Assembly (NCBI RefSeq): GCF_004000865.1 | Contig: NZ_BIMB01000047.1 | Location: forward strand, 1 to 57,678 | Length of the DNA: 57,678 nt | DNA from: Paenibacillus elgii NBRC 100335 | GTDB lineage: Bacteria; Bacillota; Bacilli; Paenibacillales; NBRC-103111 | Reading direction: 5' to 3' | Shown: positions 1-8,665 of the stretch, piece by piece | Layout of the letters: the number at the start of each line of letters is the position of its first letter | How positions within the stretch are numbered: position 1 is the stretch's first letter | Translations under genes and position numbers: made by a program | Notes under the pieces: model-generated | What the model saw: only the letters and a program-made list of their open reading frames with translations | Databases searched by the model: none | Told to the model about the DNA's origin: nothing

Positions 1-1801
1 CCGTCGGGCCGGCTGCGGCATCCGGATTCGAGCTGTCGTCGCTGTAGACATCGTCTTGGCTTAAATCGACGATTTTACCCGCAAAATCGGTGTGCATCCG
101 TTCGCCGCCCCGCACAAGCAGCAGCTTCGCGCCCGAATCCTCCAGCATATACCGGATACGCTCCTCGGGATAGTCCGGATCGATCGGCACATAAGCGCCT
201 CCGGCTTTCAGAATGCCGAGGATGCCGACGATCATCTCCAGAGAACGCTCGGCCATAAGGCCGACGGGTTGATCCGGGCATACACCTTCGCTCCGCAAAG
301 TCTGCGCCAGCCTGTTCGCCCGCTCGTTCAATTCCCGGTACGTCAGCCCATGCCCCTCGAAAGCAACGGCAAGCCGCTCCGGCGACCGCTCCGTTTGTTC
401 TTCAAAGAGCTGTTGGATTGTTTTGTTCCGGGGATAATCTATCGCCGTATCGTTGAATACCGATACAAGAGTATGCCTCTCCTCCTCGCTAACCAAGGAT
501 ACCCGAGACACGGTTTCGTGCGGATGACAAACGATATAATCGGCAATCTCAAGCAAATGTTCGGTCATCCGCTTCACTTCGGCTTCGTCAAATAATTCCG
601 TGCGATAATCTACAATCAGCTCTATCCGCTGCTCGTCGGGCATTTCCTTGACGTGTATGACAAAATCATTCACTTCGTGGCCGCAAAATTGATTGCGGGT
701 TTGGACGCTGAGATTGTCGAAATGTACCCATCGCATCGGCTGATATTCCACCGCAACGCTGAACAGCCGGCCCAGGTCCCTGTTATTGTGCAGCTCTCTT
801 ACGTCTTGGATAAGCTGATTGTACGGGTATTTTTGATGGCGCATAATCGTGCTCTGCTCCTTCGCCACCGTCCGCAAAAACGACACCAGATTCTCGTCCG
901 GCTCTACGCCGACCCGGACCGCCACGGTGCTTGCAAACATTCCTAACGTCTCTTTTTCTTTTTTCGAGCTCCGATTGCCGTAGATGGCTCCGAGCGTTAC
1001 CTCGCGCTCATTCGTCATTTTATGTAAATAAATATAGATGGCTCCTAAGAAAAACGTGAATGCGCCTATGTTATGTGCTTCCCAAAACGTTTTCAGTTTG
1101 GCGTAAAATTCACCGCTGACCGCTGTGTTGTCCCGCTTTGCAACCGTGCTCACCGACAGGTGATTGTACGTTTTTAGTCCGGTCGCTTCCGGAAGGGTTT
1201 GAAACTTATCGAGCCAGTACGCCCTGTCTTTTTTGAAACGTTCCGATTGCTCGTACTCGATTTCGGTTTGAATATAGTCCAAATACGAATGCGTCGCTTT
1301 GCCGGAAGGAGACTCCCCTCGGACCAGCTCCAAATAGGTGTGCATGATCCCATTCCCGATCAGCCCCATGGAAATACCGTCGGAGATGACATGATGCATT
1401 CTTAAGTTACACCGGACTTCATGCTCGTTGACTTTGAGAATCGTAAATTCGTACAAGTCGGAATGAAGCAGCTCCATCGGCTTCCGATTGTTGAGCTCGA
1501 CCCACTCCTCTACATCCTGATCGCCTGCGGAAAAATCCAAGTACCCGATTTCGGCCGGCTGATAAGGCTGAATATACTGCTTCGGCTCGCCGTCCTCCGT
1601 CAGCAGCCGAATGCGCAAAGCCTCGTTCCGTTCGATAAGCAGCTGGACGGACCGGACCAGCGCTTCCCGATCGACCTGGCCTTTCATAATGATGGCTCCC
1701 GAGAGCATGCAGGCGGCGCTGTTCGGATACAGCAATTCCGTATACCATATTCTTTGCTGCGCCCGGGTTAAAGGAAATAATTGAAGACTCGTCGTGCTCA
1801 C
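1..1801 (-). CDS. Non-ribosomal peptide synthetase, N-terminal part (condensation domain + start of adenylation domain), partial
   Basis: The frame is open from a GTG at 1801 to the window edge (600 codons seen, 3' end missing). The GTG has an AGGAGG ribosome site at 1809-1814, 7 nt upstream. The ATG at 1803 cannot be the start because it is followed at once by TGA. Residues 1-450 form a condensation domain: the N-terminal LTRAQQRIWY segment and the catalytic HHVISDG (HHxxxDG) at residues 136-142. From about residue 480 an adenylation domain begins (LTYRELNERANRLA, then LGILKAGGAYVPIDPDYP), but the window ends before the substrate-code residues, so the amino acid cannot be predicted. Starting with a condensation domain suggests either lipoinitiation or an elongation subunit that follows another protein. 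Family assignment is firm; product unknown. Confidence 0.93.
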   Translation of the reverse strand, partial: MSTTSLQLFPLTRAQQRIWYTELLYPNSAACMLSGAIIMKGQVDREALVRSVQLLIERNEALRIRLLTEDGEPKQYIQPYQPAEIGYLDFSAGDQDVEEWVELNNRKPMELLHSDLYEFTILKVNEHEVRCNLRMHHVISDGISMGLIGNGIMHTYLELVRGESPSGKATHSYLDYIQTEIEYEQSERFKKDRAYWLDKFQTLPEATGLKTYNHLSVSTVAKRDNTAVSGEFYAKLKTFWEAHNIGAFTFFLGAIYIYLHKMTNEREVTLGAIYGNRSSKKEKETLGMFASTVAVRVGVEPDENLVSFLRTVAKEQSTIMRHQKYPYNQLIQDVRELHNNRDLGRLFSVAVEYQPMRWVHFDNLSVQTRNQFCGHEVNDFVIHVKEMPDEQRIELIVDYRTELFDEAEVKRMTEHLLEIADYIVCHPHETVSRVSLVSEEERHTLVSVFNDTAIDYPRNKTIQQLFEEQTERSPERLAVAFEGHGLTYRELNERANRLAQTLRSEGVCPDQPVGLMAERSLEMIVGILGILKAGGAYVPIDPDYPEERIRYMLEDSGAKLLLVRGGERMHTDFAGKIVDLSQDDVYSDDSSNPDAAAGPT

Positions 1802-2294
1802 ATGAATTCCTCCTCGTTGAAATTACGGTTGGCAGCGGACAAGCGGTTTTCAAACGCTTATCCCACATACTCTTTGCCCCATGAGATCAGGGGTGGTCAT
1901 AACACGATCGGTTATCCGAAACGTTTTGGAAAATCGATAAAAGAAAGCAGGTCATGCTGACGAAGTCAGTCGACCATCTGGAACGTGATTACAAATTATA
2001 AATAAATATCTTATTTAATTAAAAATTTACTTATTCATTATAACCCCCTATATATTCCATGTATATACATAATATGTGATTATTTTGTAAACAAATACAT
2101 ACTTATGACGACACATTGAAATGAAGATTTTCATTCTAATCCGCAAAATAAACCAAATCATGGATAAAATCATTCTAAACCCGGAGGTTAATATATGTAA
2201 AATTAAGTTATTTTTATTAAATTTTACAACCTCTCTATTGACTCTACGAAAATATAATAATAACCTTATTTTGACAAATTTAGGAGGTGTTTAT
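1802..2294. other. Intergenic region between divergent NRPS and secreted-protein genes
   Basis: No convincing gene. From about 1980 to 2290 the sequence is strongly AT-rich, unlike the NRPS gene. It must hold the promoters of both divergent genes. A TATAAT-like hexamer lies near 2253-2258, but I see no well-spaced -35 box with it. The frame running into the secreted protein can be extended back to an ATG at 2121, but that stretch lacks a ribosome site and is low-complexity, so I read it as leader. Confidence 0.5.
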
Positions 2295-2660
2295 GTGAAA
2301 AAGAAATTATTATCTATCGGTTTAACTGCTATCTTAACCATTGTTGGCGCAAGTTCTGCATTAGCTGTTCCAGGTGATTCTACTGCCGTAACAGCATTGC
2401 CCTATGCAAGTGATCAAACGAGAGGTATTGCAGGAGCCGATACGAATGGAAAAATCACGTTGCAATCCAAAGGTCAAGCTTCTGCTGTTTTGTGGAAAGT
2501 ATGTCCCGGCAGAACAGAAAGAGTTGTTGATCTGAGTACATCAGCTACTAAACAGGAAGATTCTTGGCAAGTTTATATGAATGAAGGCTGCAATTATTAC
2601 GCAGACGTATTTTCTAATAGTTCTTCTTCCGCCACTCTCTATCTTCGAAACTACAATTAA
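2295..2660 (+). CDS. Small secreted protein of unknown function (121 aa)
   Basis: The start is taken as GTG at 2295 because an AGGAGG at 2282-2287 sits 7 nt upstream and the next residues form a clean Sec signal peptide: KKK, a hydrophobic core, then ASSALA as a probable cleavage site near residue 24. The mature part of about 97 residues is polar, rich in Ser, Thr, Ala and Asn, with two cysteines (WKVCPGR and NEGCNYY) that could form one disulfide, and ends in YLRNYN. I do not recognise the family. It is divergent from the NRPS gene and followed by a strong terminator. A secreted antimicrobial or surface protein is possible but not shown. As with the NRPS gene, the start is embedded in ATGTG, so the ATG reading is closed by TGA. 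Confidence 0.75.
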   Translation: MKKKLLSIGLTAILTIVGASSALAVPGDSTAVTALPYASDQTRGIAGADTNGKITLQSKGQASAVLWKVCPGRTERVVDLSTSATKQEDSWQVYMNEGCNYYADVFSNSSSSATLYLRNYN

Positions 2661-2666
2661 TCAATA

Positions 2667-2710
2667 AAAAACAGCGCCTTCTTCATGAAAATTAAGAAGG
2701 CGCTGTTTTT
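2667..2710. terminator. Bidirectional intrinsic terminator
   Basis: A perfect 17-bp inverted repeat (arms 2667-2683 and 2694-2710, 10-nt loop) has a GC core CAGCGCC and A/T runs at both ends. It lies between the secreted-protein gene and the convergent ptsI gene and can end both transcripts. Confidence 0.92.
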
Positions 2711-2773
2711 CGATAAATTTAACGTTGGGAGAATTTCCACCCGCTTCGAGCTGTTGCTCGATAATACTTTAAG

Positions 2774-4528
2774 TCACACGCCCGGCTCTACCTGCCGATG
2801 GAAGGCTTCCAGTGCTTGTCTCACCTCGGCGGCCGTATCCAGCGCCAGTACGCGCTCTGCAAGAGAGGCACACTCGCTTCGATTCACATGGACGATGACC
2901 TTTTTCACCTTGGAAAGCGAAGATGCGGACATGCTCCATTCGTGAAGGCCTAAGCCGACCAATAGAGGGGCGGCAAGCGGGTCGCCGGCCATCGTTCCGC
3001 ACATCCCCGTCCATTTGCCGTGACGGACCGACGCATCGATAACCTGTTTCACCAATCTGATGACGGCTGGATGGAAGTAGTCGTACAAATGGGATACCTT
3101 TTCGTTCATGCGGTCGACGGCAACCGTATACTGCACCAAATCGTTCGTTCCGATGCTGAAAAAATCAACTTCCTTAGCGAAGCTATCGGCCATCAGAGCC
3201 GCGGACGGAATTTCGATCATGATCCCAAGCTCTACCGAATCGGCGAACGGCTTGCCTTCCTGACGAAGCTGTTCGCATGCCTGCTCGTAAATCGACTTCG
3301 CCTCGCGCCATTCCTCCAGCCCCGAAATCATCGGAAACATAATCTTGACGGTTCCATGAACGCCGGCTCTGGCGATCGCTTTAAGCTGGGTAAGAAGCAG
3401 CTCTTTTCGATCCAAGCCGATCCGGATCGCCCGATAGCCGAGAAAAGGGTTCTGCTCCTTCGGCAGCTCCAGGTAAGGAAGCTCCTTATCTCCCCCGATA
3501 TCCAGCGTACGAATGACGACGGGACGGCCCCGCATCGCTTCGGCTACGGCCGAATACGCTTGATATTGGGTTTCTTCATCGGGCAATTGCGATTGTCCCA
3601 TGAACAAAAATTCCGTCCGGTACAGCCCTACCGCTTCGGCCCCTTGCTCCAACAGGGACAACGATTCCTCAACCGTTCCGATATTCGCGGCCAGTTCCAC
3701 CCGAAAGCCGTCCTTCGTGACGGCCGCACGATTCGCGTAGGCCTTTAGATCGGCCCATTCCGATTCTTCCCGCTGCTGCTGCTCCCGAAACGTTTCGATC
3801 GTTGCCGCAGACGGGCTCACGATGCAATCCCCCACAGAGCCGTCGATAATAAGCTCATCGCCGTGACCGATAATTTCAATCCCTTCCCCGATCCCCAAGA
3901 CGGCGGCGATGCCTAGCGAGTTGGCCAGAATCGCCGTATGCGACGTCTTGCCCCCTATTCGGGTAACAAACCCGAGCACCAGGTTTTTATCCAATTGCAC
4001 CGTATCCGAAGGGGTCAGATCGTCCGCGACGAGAATAACCTGCTCCCGAATGTCCGAGAGCCGGGTGCCTTGATGATCTGACAATTGGGCGAACAGCCGG
4101 TTGCCCACATCGCGAACGTCGGCCGCTCTTTCCCGCATGTACTCGTTCGCCATGCTCTCGAACAAGCCCGCGACCTGAGTCACGACTTTGTGAACCGCCG
4201 TCTCGGCCGTCCACTGCTCCCGCAAGATCAGATCTTCCATCGGAGGGTAAAAGACCGGGTCCGACAAGAAGCTAAGCTGCCCCTTCAAGATCATCGCCTT
4301 ATCTTCCCCTAGCGTGCTTTGCGCGCGATCAATCAGCGCTTGAAGCTGCTCCGAGCATTTCGCCTTGGCTTGTTGAAGCCGCTGCAATTCCAGGCCGCTA
4401 TCGTCGGTTTTCCTGCTCTCGATATCCACTAGTCTGACAGGCGAGTAGACGAAAGCTTTTCCAATTCTCACCCCGGCCGATACGCCAAGTCCCTTCATCT
4501 TTTTTTCCGCCATCGATCGTCTCTCCAT
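2774..4528 (-). CDS. ptsI: PTS enzyme I (phosphoenolpyruvate-protein phosphotransferase)
   Basis: Enzyme I takes phosphate from PEP and passes it to HPr, starting the sugar phosphotransferase cascade in the cytoplasm. The 584-residue frame has the family layout: an N-terminal HPr-binding and phosphohistidine part with the active histidine at residue 197 (GGKTSHTAILA), then a PEP-binding barrel with GLYRTEFLFM, GTNDLVQYTVAVDR and the C-terminal catalytic cysteine in GMCGTMAGDP. The start is uncertain: MERRS at 4528, MAEKK at 4513 (GGAGAG upstream) or MKGLG at 4498 are all possible. It is the last gene of the fructose operon, 24 bp after the HPr gene. An enzyme I inside a sugar operon is unusual, because the general ptsHI pair normally sits apart; this may be a second, dedicated copy. 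Confidence 0.95.
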   Translation of the reverse strand: MERRSMAEKKMKGLGVSAGVRIGKAFVYSPVRLVDIESRKTDDSGLELQRLQQAKAKCSEQLQALIDRAQSTLGEDKAMILKGQLSFLSDPVFYPPMEDLILREQWTAETAVHKVVTQVAGLFESMANEYMRERAADVRDVGNRLFAQLSDHQGTRLSDIREQVILVADDLTPSDTVQLDKNLVLGFVTRIGGKTSHTAILANSLGIAAVLGIGEGIEIIGHGDELIIDGSVGDCIVSPSAATIETFREQQQREESEWADLKAYANRAAVTKDGFRVELAANIGTVEESLSLLEQGAEAVGLYRTEFLFMGQSQLPDEETQYQAYSAVAEAMRGRPVVIRTLDIGGDKELPYLELPKEQNPFLGYRAIRIGLDRKELLLTQLKAIARAGVHGTVKIMFPMISGLEEWREAKSIYEQACEQLRQEGKPFADSVELGIMIEIPSAALMADSFAKEVDFFSIGTNDLVQYTVAVDRMNEKVSHLYDYFHPAVIRLVKQVIDASVRHGKWTGMCGTMAGDPLAAPLLVGLGLHEWSMSASSLSKVKKVIVHVNRSECASLAERVLALDTAAEVRQALEAFHRQVEPGV

Positions 4529-4552
4529 TCCCTGGCTCTTTATTCTGCGATG

Positions 4553-4831
4553 CTAACCTTCCCCAAAGCCGCTCTCTACCAGTTCGACTAGCGATTCAAG
4601 CGCTTCCCGCTCATCCGGTCCGTCCGCCGAAAGGGTAACGACGGAGCCTTTCTCCAGTCCCAGGGTCATCAGACCCAGGATGCTTTTTCCATCCGCTTCC
4701 GCCGTACCTGCTTCCTTATGGAAGTTCACGGTAATTTTCGATTCAAATGTCGTTGCTTTCTCCGTAAATAGCTGGGCAGGCCGAATATGAAATCCCGAAG
4801 CGTTTCGGATCGTAACCTCTTTCGTTAGCAT
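4553..4831 (-). CDS. ptsH: HPr family phosphocarrier protein
   Basis: This 92-residue protein carries phosphate from enzyme I to the sugar-specific IIA domain. His15 (ASGFHIRPAQ) is the phosphorylated histidine. The segment DGKSILGLM carries Ser50, matching the HPr-kinase target usually called Ser46, so regulation of carbon catabolite repression is possible and this is not simply a Crh-like protein. The ribosome site (TCTAGGAGGAG) precedes ATG 4831. It lies 14 bp after the IIA gene and 24 bp before ptsI, so the operon encodes its own phosphorelay. It is slightly longer than the usual 85-88 residues. Confidence 0.94.
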   Translation of the reverse strand: MLTKEVTIRNASGFHIRPAQLFTEKATTFESKITVNFHKEAGTAEADGKSILGLMTLGLEKGSVVTLSADGPDEREALESLVELVESGFGEG

Positions 4832-4845
4832 ACACTTGTCTCCTC

Positions 4846-5298
4846 CTAGATGGTTTGCAATAAGTCGATCAATTGCTGTGGCTCTGTAACGTTCAACAAG
4901 CTTTGACGGAACTGTTCGTCAATGAGCTTCCGGGAAAGCGCGATCAAGATCTGCAAATGCTCGTTGCCCGCCGCTTCCTCCGGAACGGCGATCATGAACA
5001 CGATCGATACCGGATTTCCGTCCAGAGACTGCCAATCGAGCGGCTGCGTCAGCTTGGCAAAAGCCAATCCGGCTTTGCTTACGCCGCCAGACTTTCCGTG
5101 CGGAATGGCGACGCCGAAGCCGATTCCTGTCGATCCCGTCTCCTCCCGCTTCAGCACAGCGTCCAAATAAGCGGACTTGTCGCGGAGACATCCTGCGGCT
5201 TCAAGCCCGTCGATCATCGCCCGGATACAGCTTTCCTTGTCCGATGCTTCCAGTGGAATCATAATGCTTTGTTCCTGCAAAAGCGCTTGAATATTCAT
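4846..5298 (-). CDS. fruA: PTS fructose-type IIA component
   Basis: A free-standing 150-residue IIA protein of the fructose/mannitol/nitrogen family. It accepts phosphate from HPr on His67 (FGVAIPHGKSGG) and passes it to the IIB domain. AGGAGG precedes ATG 5298. It follows the IIBC gene by 49 bp and precedes the HPr gene. In many Firmicutes this domain is fused to IIBC; here it is separate. The gene symbol is approximate. Confidence 0.9.
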   Translation of the reverse strand: MNIQALLQEQSIMIPLEASDKESCIRAMIDGLEAAGCLRDKSAYLDAVLKREETGSTGIGFGVAIPHGKSGGVSKAGLAFAKLTQPLDWQSLDGNPVSIVFMIAVPEEAAGNEHLQILIALSRKLIDEQFRQSLLNVTEPQQLIDLLQTI

Positions 5299-5347
5299 GT
5301 GTTCATCCTCCTGATGGAATAAGGGTGGTGTTGGATAGAATCCGCGT

Positions 5348-6721
5348 TTATTTCAGAACAGGCTTTTTTAACAAATTCAATACGATCGCCGTAACAACCG
5401 TTCCTGCTACGATCGCTGCGGCATACAAGGCCAGATGGCTGACCGCGTTCGGAATCGGCAGTACGAAAATGCCGCCATGAGGCGCACGAAGCGTCGCGCC
5501 GAAAAGCATCGATAAAGCGCCCGTTAACGCGGAGCCGATCATGATCGAAGGAATGACGCGGAACGGATCGCTTGCCGCAAACGGAATCGCCCCCTCCGTA
5601 ATGAAGGAAATTCCCAGTACGGAGGCTGCCTTGCCGGCGTCCCGCTCTTCCTTGGTATACTTCTTCGGAGCGAGCAGAGTCGCTAACCATAGTCCGAGCG
5701 GAGGCGTCATCCCTGCGGCCATCACGGCAGCCATCGGCCCGTACACATCGCTGGCCAATAAGCCTACGGAAAACGTATATGCCGCTTTATTCACCGGTCC
5801 GCCCATATCGAACGCCATCATCAGTCCGAGCAAACCGCCGAGCAGGACGGCATTCGTCGACCCGAGCGATTTCAGCCATTCCGTCAAGCCGTCCATGATC
5901 GTCTTCACAGGTTCACCGATGACATAGATCATTAGAAGTCCGGTTATGCCAGTCGCCAGAAGCGGAATAAGCAAAATCGGCTTTAAGCCTTCCAAGTTTC
6001 TGGGCAGCTTGATGTAGTCCTTTAACCACTTCGCAACATAGCCGGCCAAAAATCCGGCAATAATACCGCCAAGGAACCCTGCGCCGATTTTGGAGGCCAG
6101 CATGCCGCCTACAAGACCGGGGGCAAGACCCGGCTTTTCCGCAATCGAGAACGCGATGAATCCGGCCAAAATCGGAACCATGAGCGCGAACGCCGCTCCG
6201 CCCCCGATATCCATTAGCGCGGCAGCCAGCGTGCCTTTCTCTTTAAACGCCTCGATGCCGAACACAAAGGAAAGGGCAATCAGCAGCCCGCCTGCCACGA
6301 CCAAAGGAAGCATATGGGATACGCCTGTCATCAAATGCTTATACGCCCCGGTACGGGAGGCGCTGCGCTGCGCCTTCGATTGCTCCACCTGCTCCCGGTA
6401 GTCTGCGGCGGGTGCGGCTTGTTTGTTCAACGCTTCGTCAATAAGCCCCGACGGGTCTTTAATGGCCTGAGCTACCGGCACTTTAACAACGGGCTTCCCT
6501 GCGAAACGGGATTCCAATACATCCGTGTCAGCCGCCACAATAATCGCATGCGCCTCGGCAATCTCCTCCGGGGAAAGCTCATTCTCCACGCCGACGGCTC
6601 CTCGCGTCTCTACCTTCATCGGAACCTGCTTCTCTCTCGCCGCTTTGGCCAAAGATTCGGCAGCCATATAAGTATGCGCCACACCGGTCGGACAAGCAGT
6701 CACAGCCAAAATCTTTTTCAT
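5348..6721 (-). CDS. fruA: PTS fructose transporter subunit IIBC
   Basis: This is the membrane permease that brings in fructose and releases it as fructose 1-phosphate. The N-terminal IIB domain carries the phosphocysteine Cys10 (VTACPTGVAHTYM). A linker near residues 105-125 leads to the multi-spanning IIC domain that begins at GVSHMLPLVVAGGLLIALSF and continues through FDMGGPVNKAAYTF to the C-terminus. There is no IIA domain in the 457-residue chain, in line with the separate downstream IIA gene. A GAGGAGG ribosome site precedes ATG 6721. The gene lies 36 bp after fruK. Confidence 0.94.
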   Translation of the reverse strand: MKKILAVTACPTGVAHTYMAAESLAKAAREKQVPMKVETRGAVGVENELSPEEIAEAHAIIVAADTDVLESRFAGKPVVKVPVAQAIKDPSGLIDEALNKQAAPAADYREQVEQSKAQRSASRTGAYKHLMTGVSHMLPLVVAGGLLIALSFVFGIEAFKEKGTLAAALMDIGGGAAFALMVPILAGFIAFSIAEKPGLAPGLVGGMLASKIGAGFLGGIIAGFLAGYVAKWLKDYIKLPRNLEGLKPILLIPLLATGITGLLMIYVIGEPVKTIMDGLTEWLKSLGSTNAVLLGGLLGLMMAFDMGGPVNKAAYTFSVGLLASDVYGPMAAVMAAGMTPPLGLWLATLLAPKKYTKEERDAGKAASVLGISFITEGAIPFAASDPFRVIPSIMIGSALTGALSMLFGATLRAPHGGIFVLPIPNAVSHLALYAAAIVAGTVVTAIVLNLLKKPVLK

Positions 6722-6757
6722 ACGGAGCGCCTCCTCAACTCATGATCGCAAATGAAA

Positions 6758-7696
6758 TTATAAGGGCCATATCGTCACCTTGCTTACCTTCTCTTCCACT
6801 TCGGCAAGCGTACAAACTTCCGTTCCCGGCTTGGAAGCGGTCACCGTTCCCGCCGCCGATGTCCACCGGGCCATCTCCTCCAGAGGCTTCCCTTCCAGCA
6901 GGCAGTACACCAAAGCGGCCACCATGGAATCGCCGGCGCCGACCGTGCTCAGAGGCACAATCGGAAACGGCTTGGCGCGCACCGCTTCCGTTTCGCTGAC
7001 CAGAATCGACCCTTCGGCTCCTAAAGAAACGGATACATATGCGATTCCTTTACCTGTAAGCCTTCTTGCAGCGGAAACAATCTCTGCGTCGGTCTGGAAG
7101 GTTTCATTAAAAAGCGCTTCCAACTCGTGAATGTTTGGCTTAATCGCATACGGAACAGCCTCAATCCCGTGCCTGAACGGCTCTCCGTCGGCATCCAGCA
7201 CCGTCCGGGCTCCGGCGCGATTCGCAATCTCGATTAACGTGTTGTACGTATCGTCCGGAACTCCGGGCGGCAGGCTGCCTCCCAATACGACAATCGAAGC
7301 GTTGCGGACTGCGTCGGTATACCTCTCAATGAACTCATGCAGCGCTTTCCGGCTGACCGTAAAGCCCGCTTCGTTGAGCTCCGTCGTTTCTTGGGTGCAT
7401 TCGACGTATACTTTCAGATTGGTTCTGGTCTCGCCTTCCGTCTCGATAAAAAAGCTAGGAATGCCCAGACCGGTAAGCTGTTCGGTAACGATCTTTCCCT
7501 GGTGACCGGCCGTCAATCCCCAAGATGCCACATCGACGGCAAAATGCTTGAGCGCTTTGGCGACGTTAATTCCTTTGCCGCCGGCGTCCGTTCTCCACGC
7601 TTTAATCCGATTTAATCCGCCGCTCACGAACTCTTCGATCGTTACCGTTTTGTCCAAAGCCGGGTTGAGGGTTATGGTAAGAACTTTAGAGCTCAT
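6758..7696 (-). CDS. fruK: 1-phosphofructokinase
   Basis: FruK phosphorylates fructose 1-phosphate to fructose 1,6-bisphosphate with ATP. The chain begins MSSKVLTITLNPALDKTV and has the PfkB-family features: the sugar-binding segment TDAGGKGINVAKAL and the C-terminal signature TVGAGDSMVAALVY holding the catalytic Asp. ATG 7696 was chosen over an upstream ATG at 7720 because it has a GGGGAGAGG ribosome site and matches the family N-terminus. It overlaps the end of fruR by 11 bp, which indicates translational coupling. About 312 aa, normal length. Confidence 0.95.
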   Translation of the reverse strand: MSSKVLTITLNPALDKTVTIEEFVSGGLNRIKAWRTDAGGKGINVAKALKHFAVDVASWGLTAGHQGKIVTEQLTGLGIPSFFIETEGETRTNLKVYVECTQETTELNEAGFTVSRKALHEFIERYTDAVRNASIVVLGGSLPPGVPDDTYNTLIEIANRAGARTVLDADGEPFRHGIEAVPYAIKPNIHELEALFNETFQTDAEIVSAARRLTGKGIAYVSVSLGAEGSILVSETEAVRAKPFPIVPLSTVGAGDSMVAALVYCLLEGKPLEEMARWTSAAGTVTASKPGTEVCTLAEVEEKVSKVTIWPL

Positions 7697-8477
7697 GTCC
7701 TCTCCCCCCGGTATGGACAACCGTCACCGGCAGGCCAGCAGCCTCCAGCTCCTCTCGCGCATTTTCCGGCAATCCGTCGTCGGTGATCCAGCGGTCAATC
7801 TCCGGCAGCTCGGCCACTTTGGCAAACGATACTTTTCCGAATTTGCTGTGATCCGCAAGCAAAATCACCTGTTTGGCAGAACGAAGAATACTTTGCTTCG
7901 CCGAAGCTTCCAATATATTGGGCGTTGTCAGCCCGATCACCGGGTCCAGCCCGTTGGTTGCCAGGAAGGCTTTGTCCACATAGACCGCCTTCAAAGCTTT
8001 CTCCGTTAACGGCCCGACCATGGCGAGCGTTTCATGACGAAGCGATCCGCCGGTTAGCACGAGATCCACGCCTGGATGCGTGAGCAGTTCTTGCGCGGCC
8101 ATGACCGAATTGGTCACCACGGTTAATTGCTTGAATGCCTTCAGTTCCTTGGCCAAATAATACGTTGTCGTGCCGGAATCCAGAACGATCGTGTCCCCTT
8201 CTTCGATCATGGCCGCGGCGGCTTTGGCAATCGCCTCCTTTTGTGCCCGGTAGCTGTCTTCCTTCTCCATGAACGGCGGCTCCGAATTATCGTTTACCAA
8301 CGCTACCGCTCCCCCATGCGTGCGGCGAAGCTGGCTGCTCTCCTCCAGAATCTTCAGATCCCTGCGGACGGTCGATTCGGATACTTGAAACTGCTGTGCC
8401 AGTTCCTGAACCGAGGCTCGTTCCCGTGTTTGAACATAATCGGCGATTTTCTGCTGACGTTCTTCCTCAAACAGCAT
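7686..8477 (-). CDS. fruR: DeoR-family regulator of the fructose operon
   Basis: DeoR-type repressors bind operator repeats near their own operon and respond to a phosphorylated sugar, probably fructose 1-phosphate here. The N-terminal winged helix runs from MLFEEERQQKIADYV through SVQELAQQFQVSESTVRRDLK. The C-terminal sugar-phosphate domain contains EGDTIVLDSGTTTYYLAKEL and IILLADHSKFG. The start at 8477 (GGGGGAGGG upstream) is preferred to ATG 8546 because the extra 23 codons would read through a likely operator. First gene of fruR-fruK-IIBC-IIA-ptsH-ptsI; autoregulation is expected. Confidence 0.93.
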   Translation of the reverse strand: MLFEEERQQKIADYVQTRERASVQELAQQFQVSESTVRRDLKILEESSQLRRTHGGAVALVNDNSEPPFMEKEDSYRAQKEAIAKAAAAMIEEGDTIVLDSGTTTYYLAKELKAFKQLTVVTNSVMAAQELLTHPGVDLVLTGGSLRHETLAMVGPLTEKALKAVYVDKAFLATNGLDPVIGLTTPNILEASAKQSILRSAKQVILLADHSKFGKVSFAKVAELPEIDRWITDDGLPENAREELEAAGLPVTVVHTGGRGHEL

Positions 8478-8507
8478 TTGTGTCCCTCCCCCTGCTCTGC
8501 CTCTCTC

Positions 8508-8627
8508 ATGCTCATATTTGACTGATATTTCATTAATGTTTCTCATTTATGATTGTATATGATTATTTGTGATTTGTACAGCGCTTACTTTTGTCTAATT
8601 TATTAAATATCAGTCGAAAATGAGCAT
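8508..8627 (-). promoter_or_regulatory. fruR operon control region with paired 23-bp inverted repeats, tandem TGATT repeats and a weak cre
   Basis: Two 23-bp sequences at 8508-8530 (minus sense) and 8605-8627 (plus sense) match at 21 of 23 positions in inverted orientation; the shared core is AAATATCAGTC. Between them, 8550-8579 reads as three direct 10-bp units starting TGATT, and at 8574-8592 a cre-like AGTAAGCGCT occurs on the minus strand. These are likely binding sites for the DeoR-family regulator and perhaps CcpA. The binding proteins are inferred. Confidence 0.6.
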
Positions 8628-8665
8628 AAATTTGCACATGCTAACAAAGCAAAATGAGTCTCCCT

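Noticed and set aside
2121..2294. N-terminal extension of the secreted protein from ATG 2121
   Set aside because: No ribosome site, low-complexity AT-rich codons, and it would bury the signal peptide; GTG 2295 has AGGAGG at ideal spacing.
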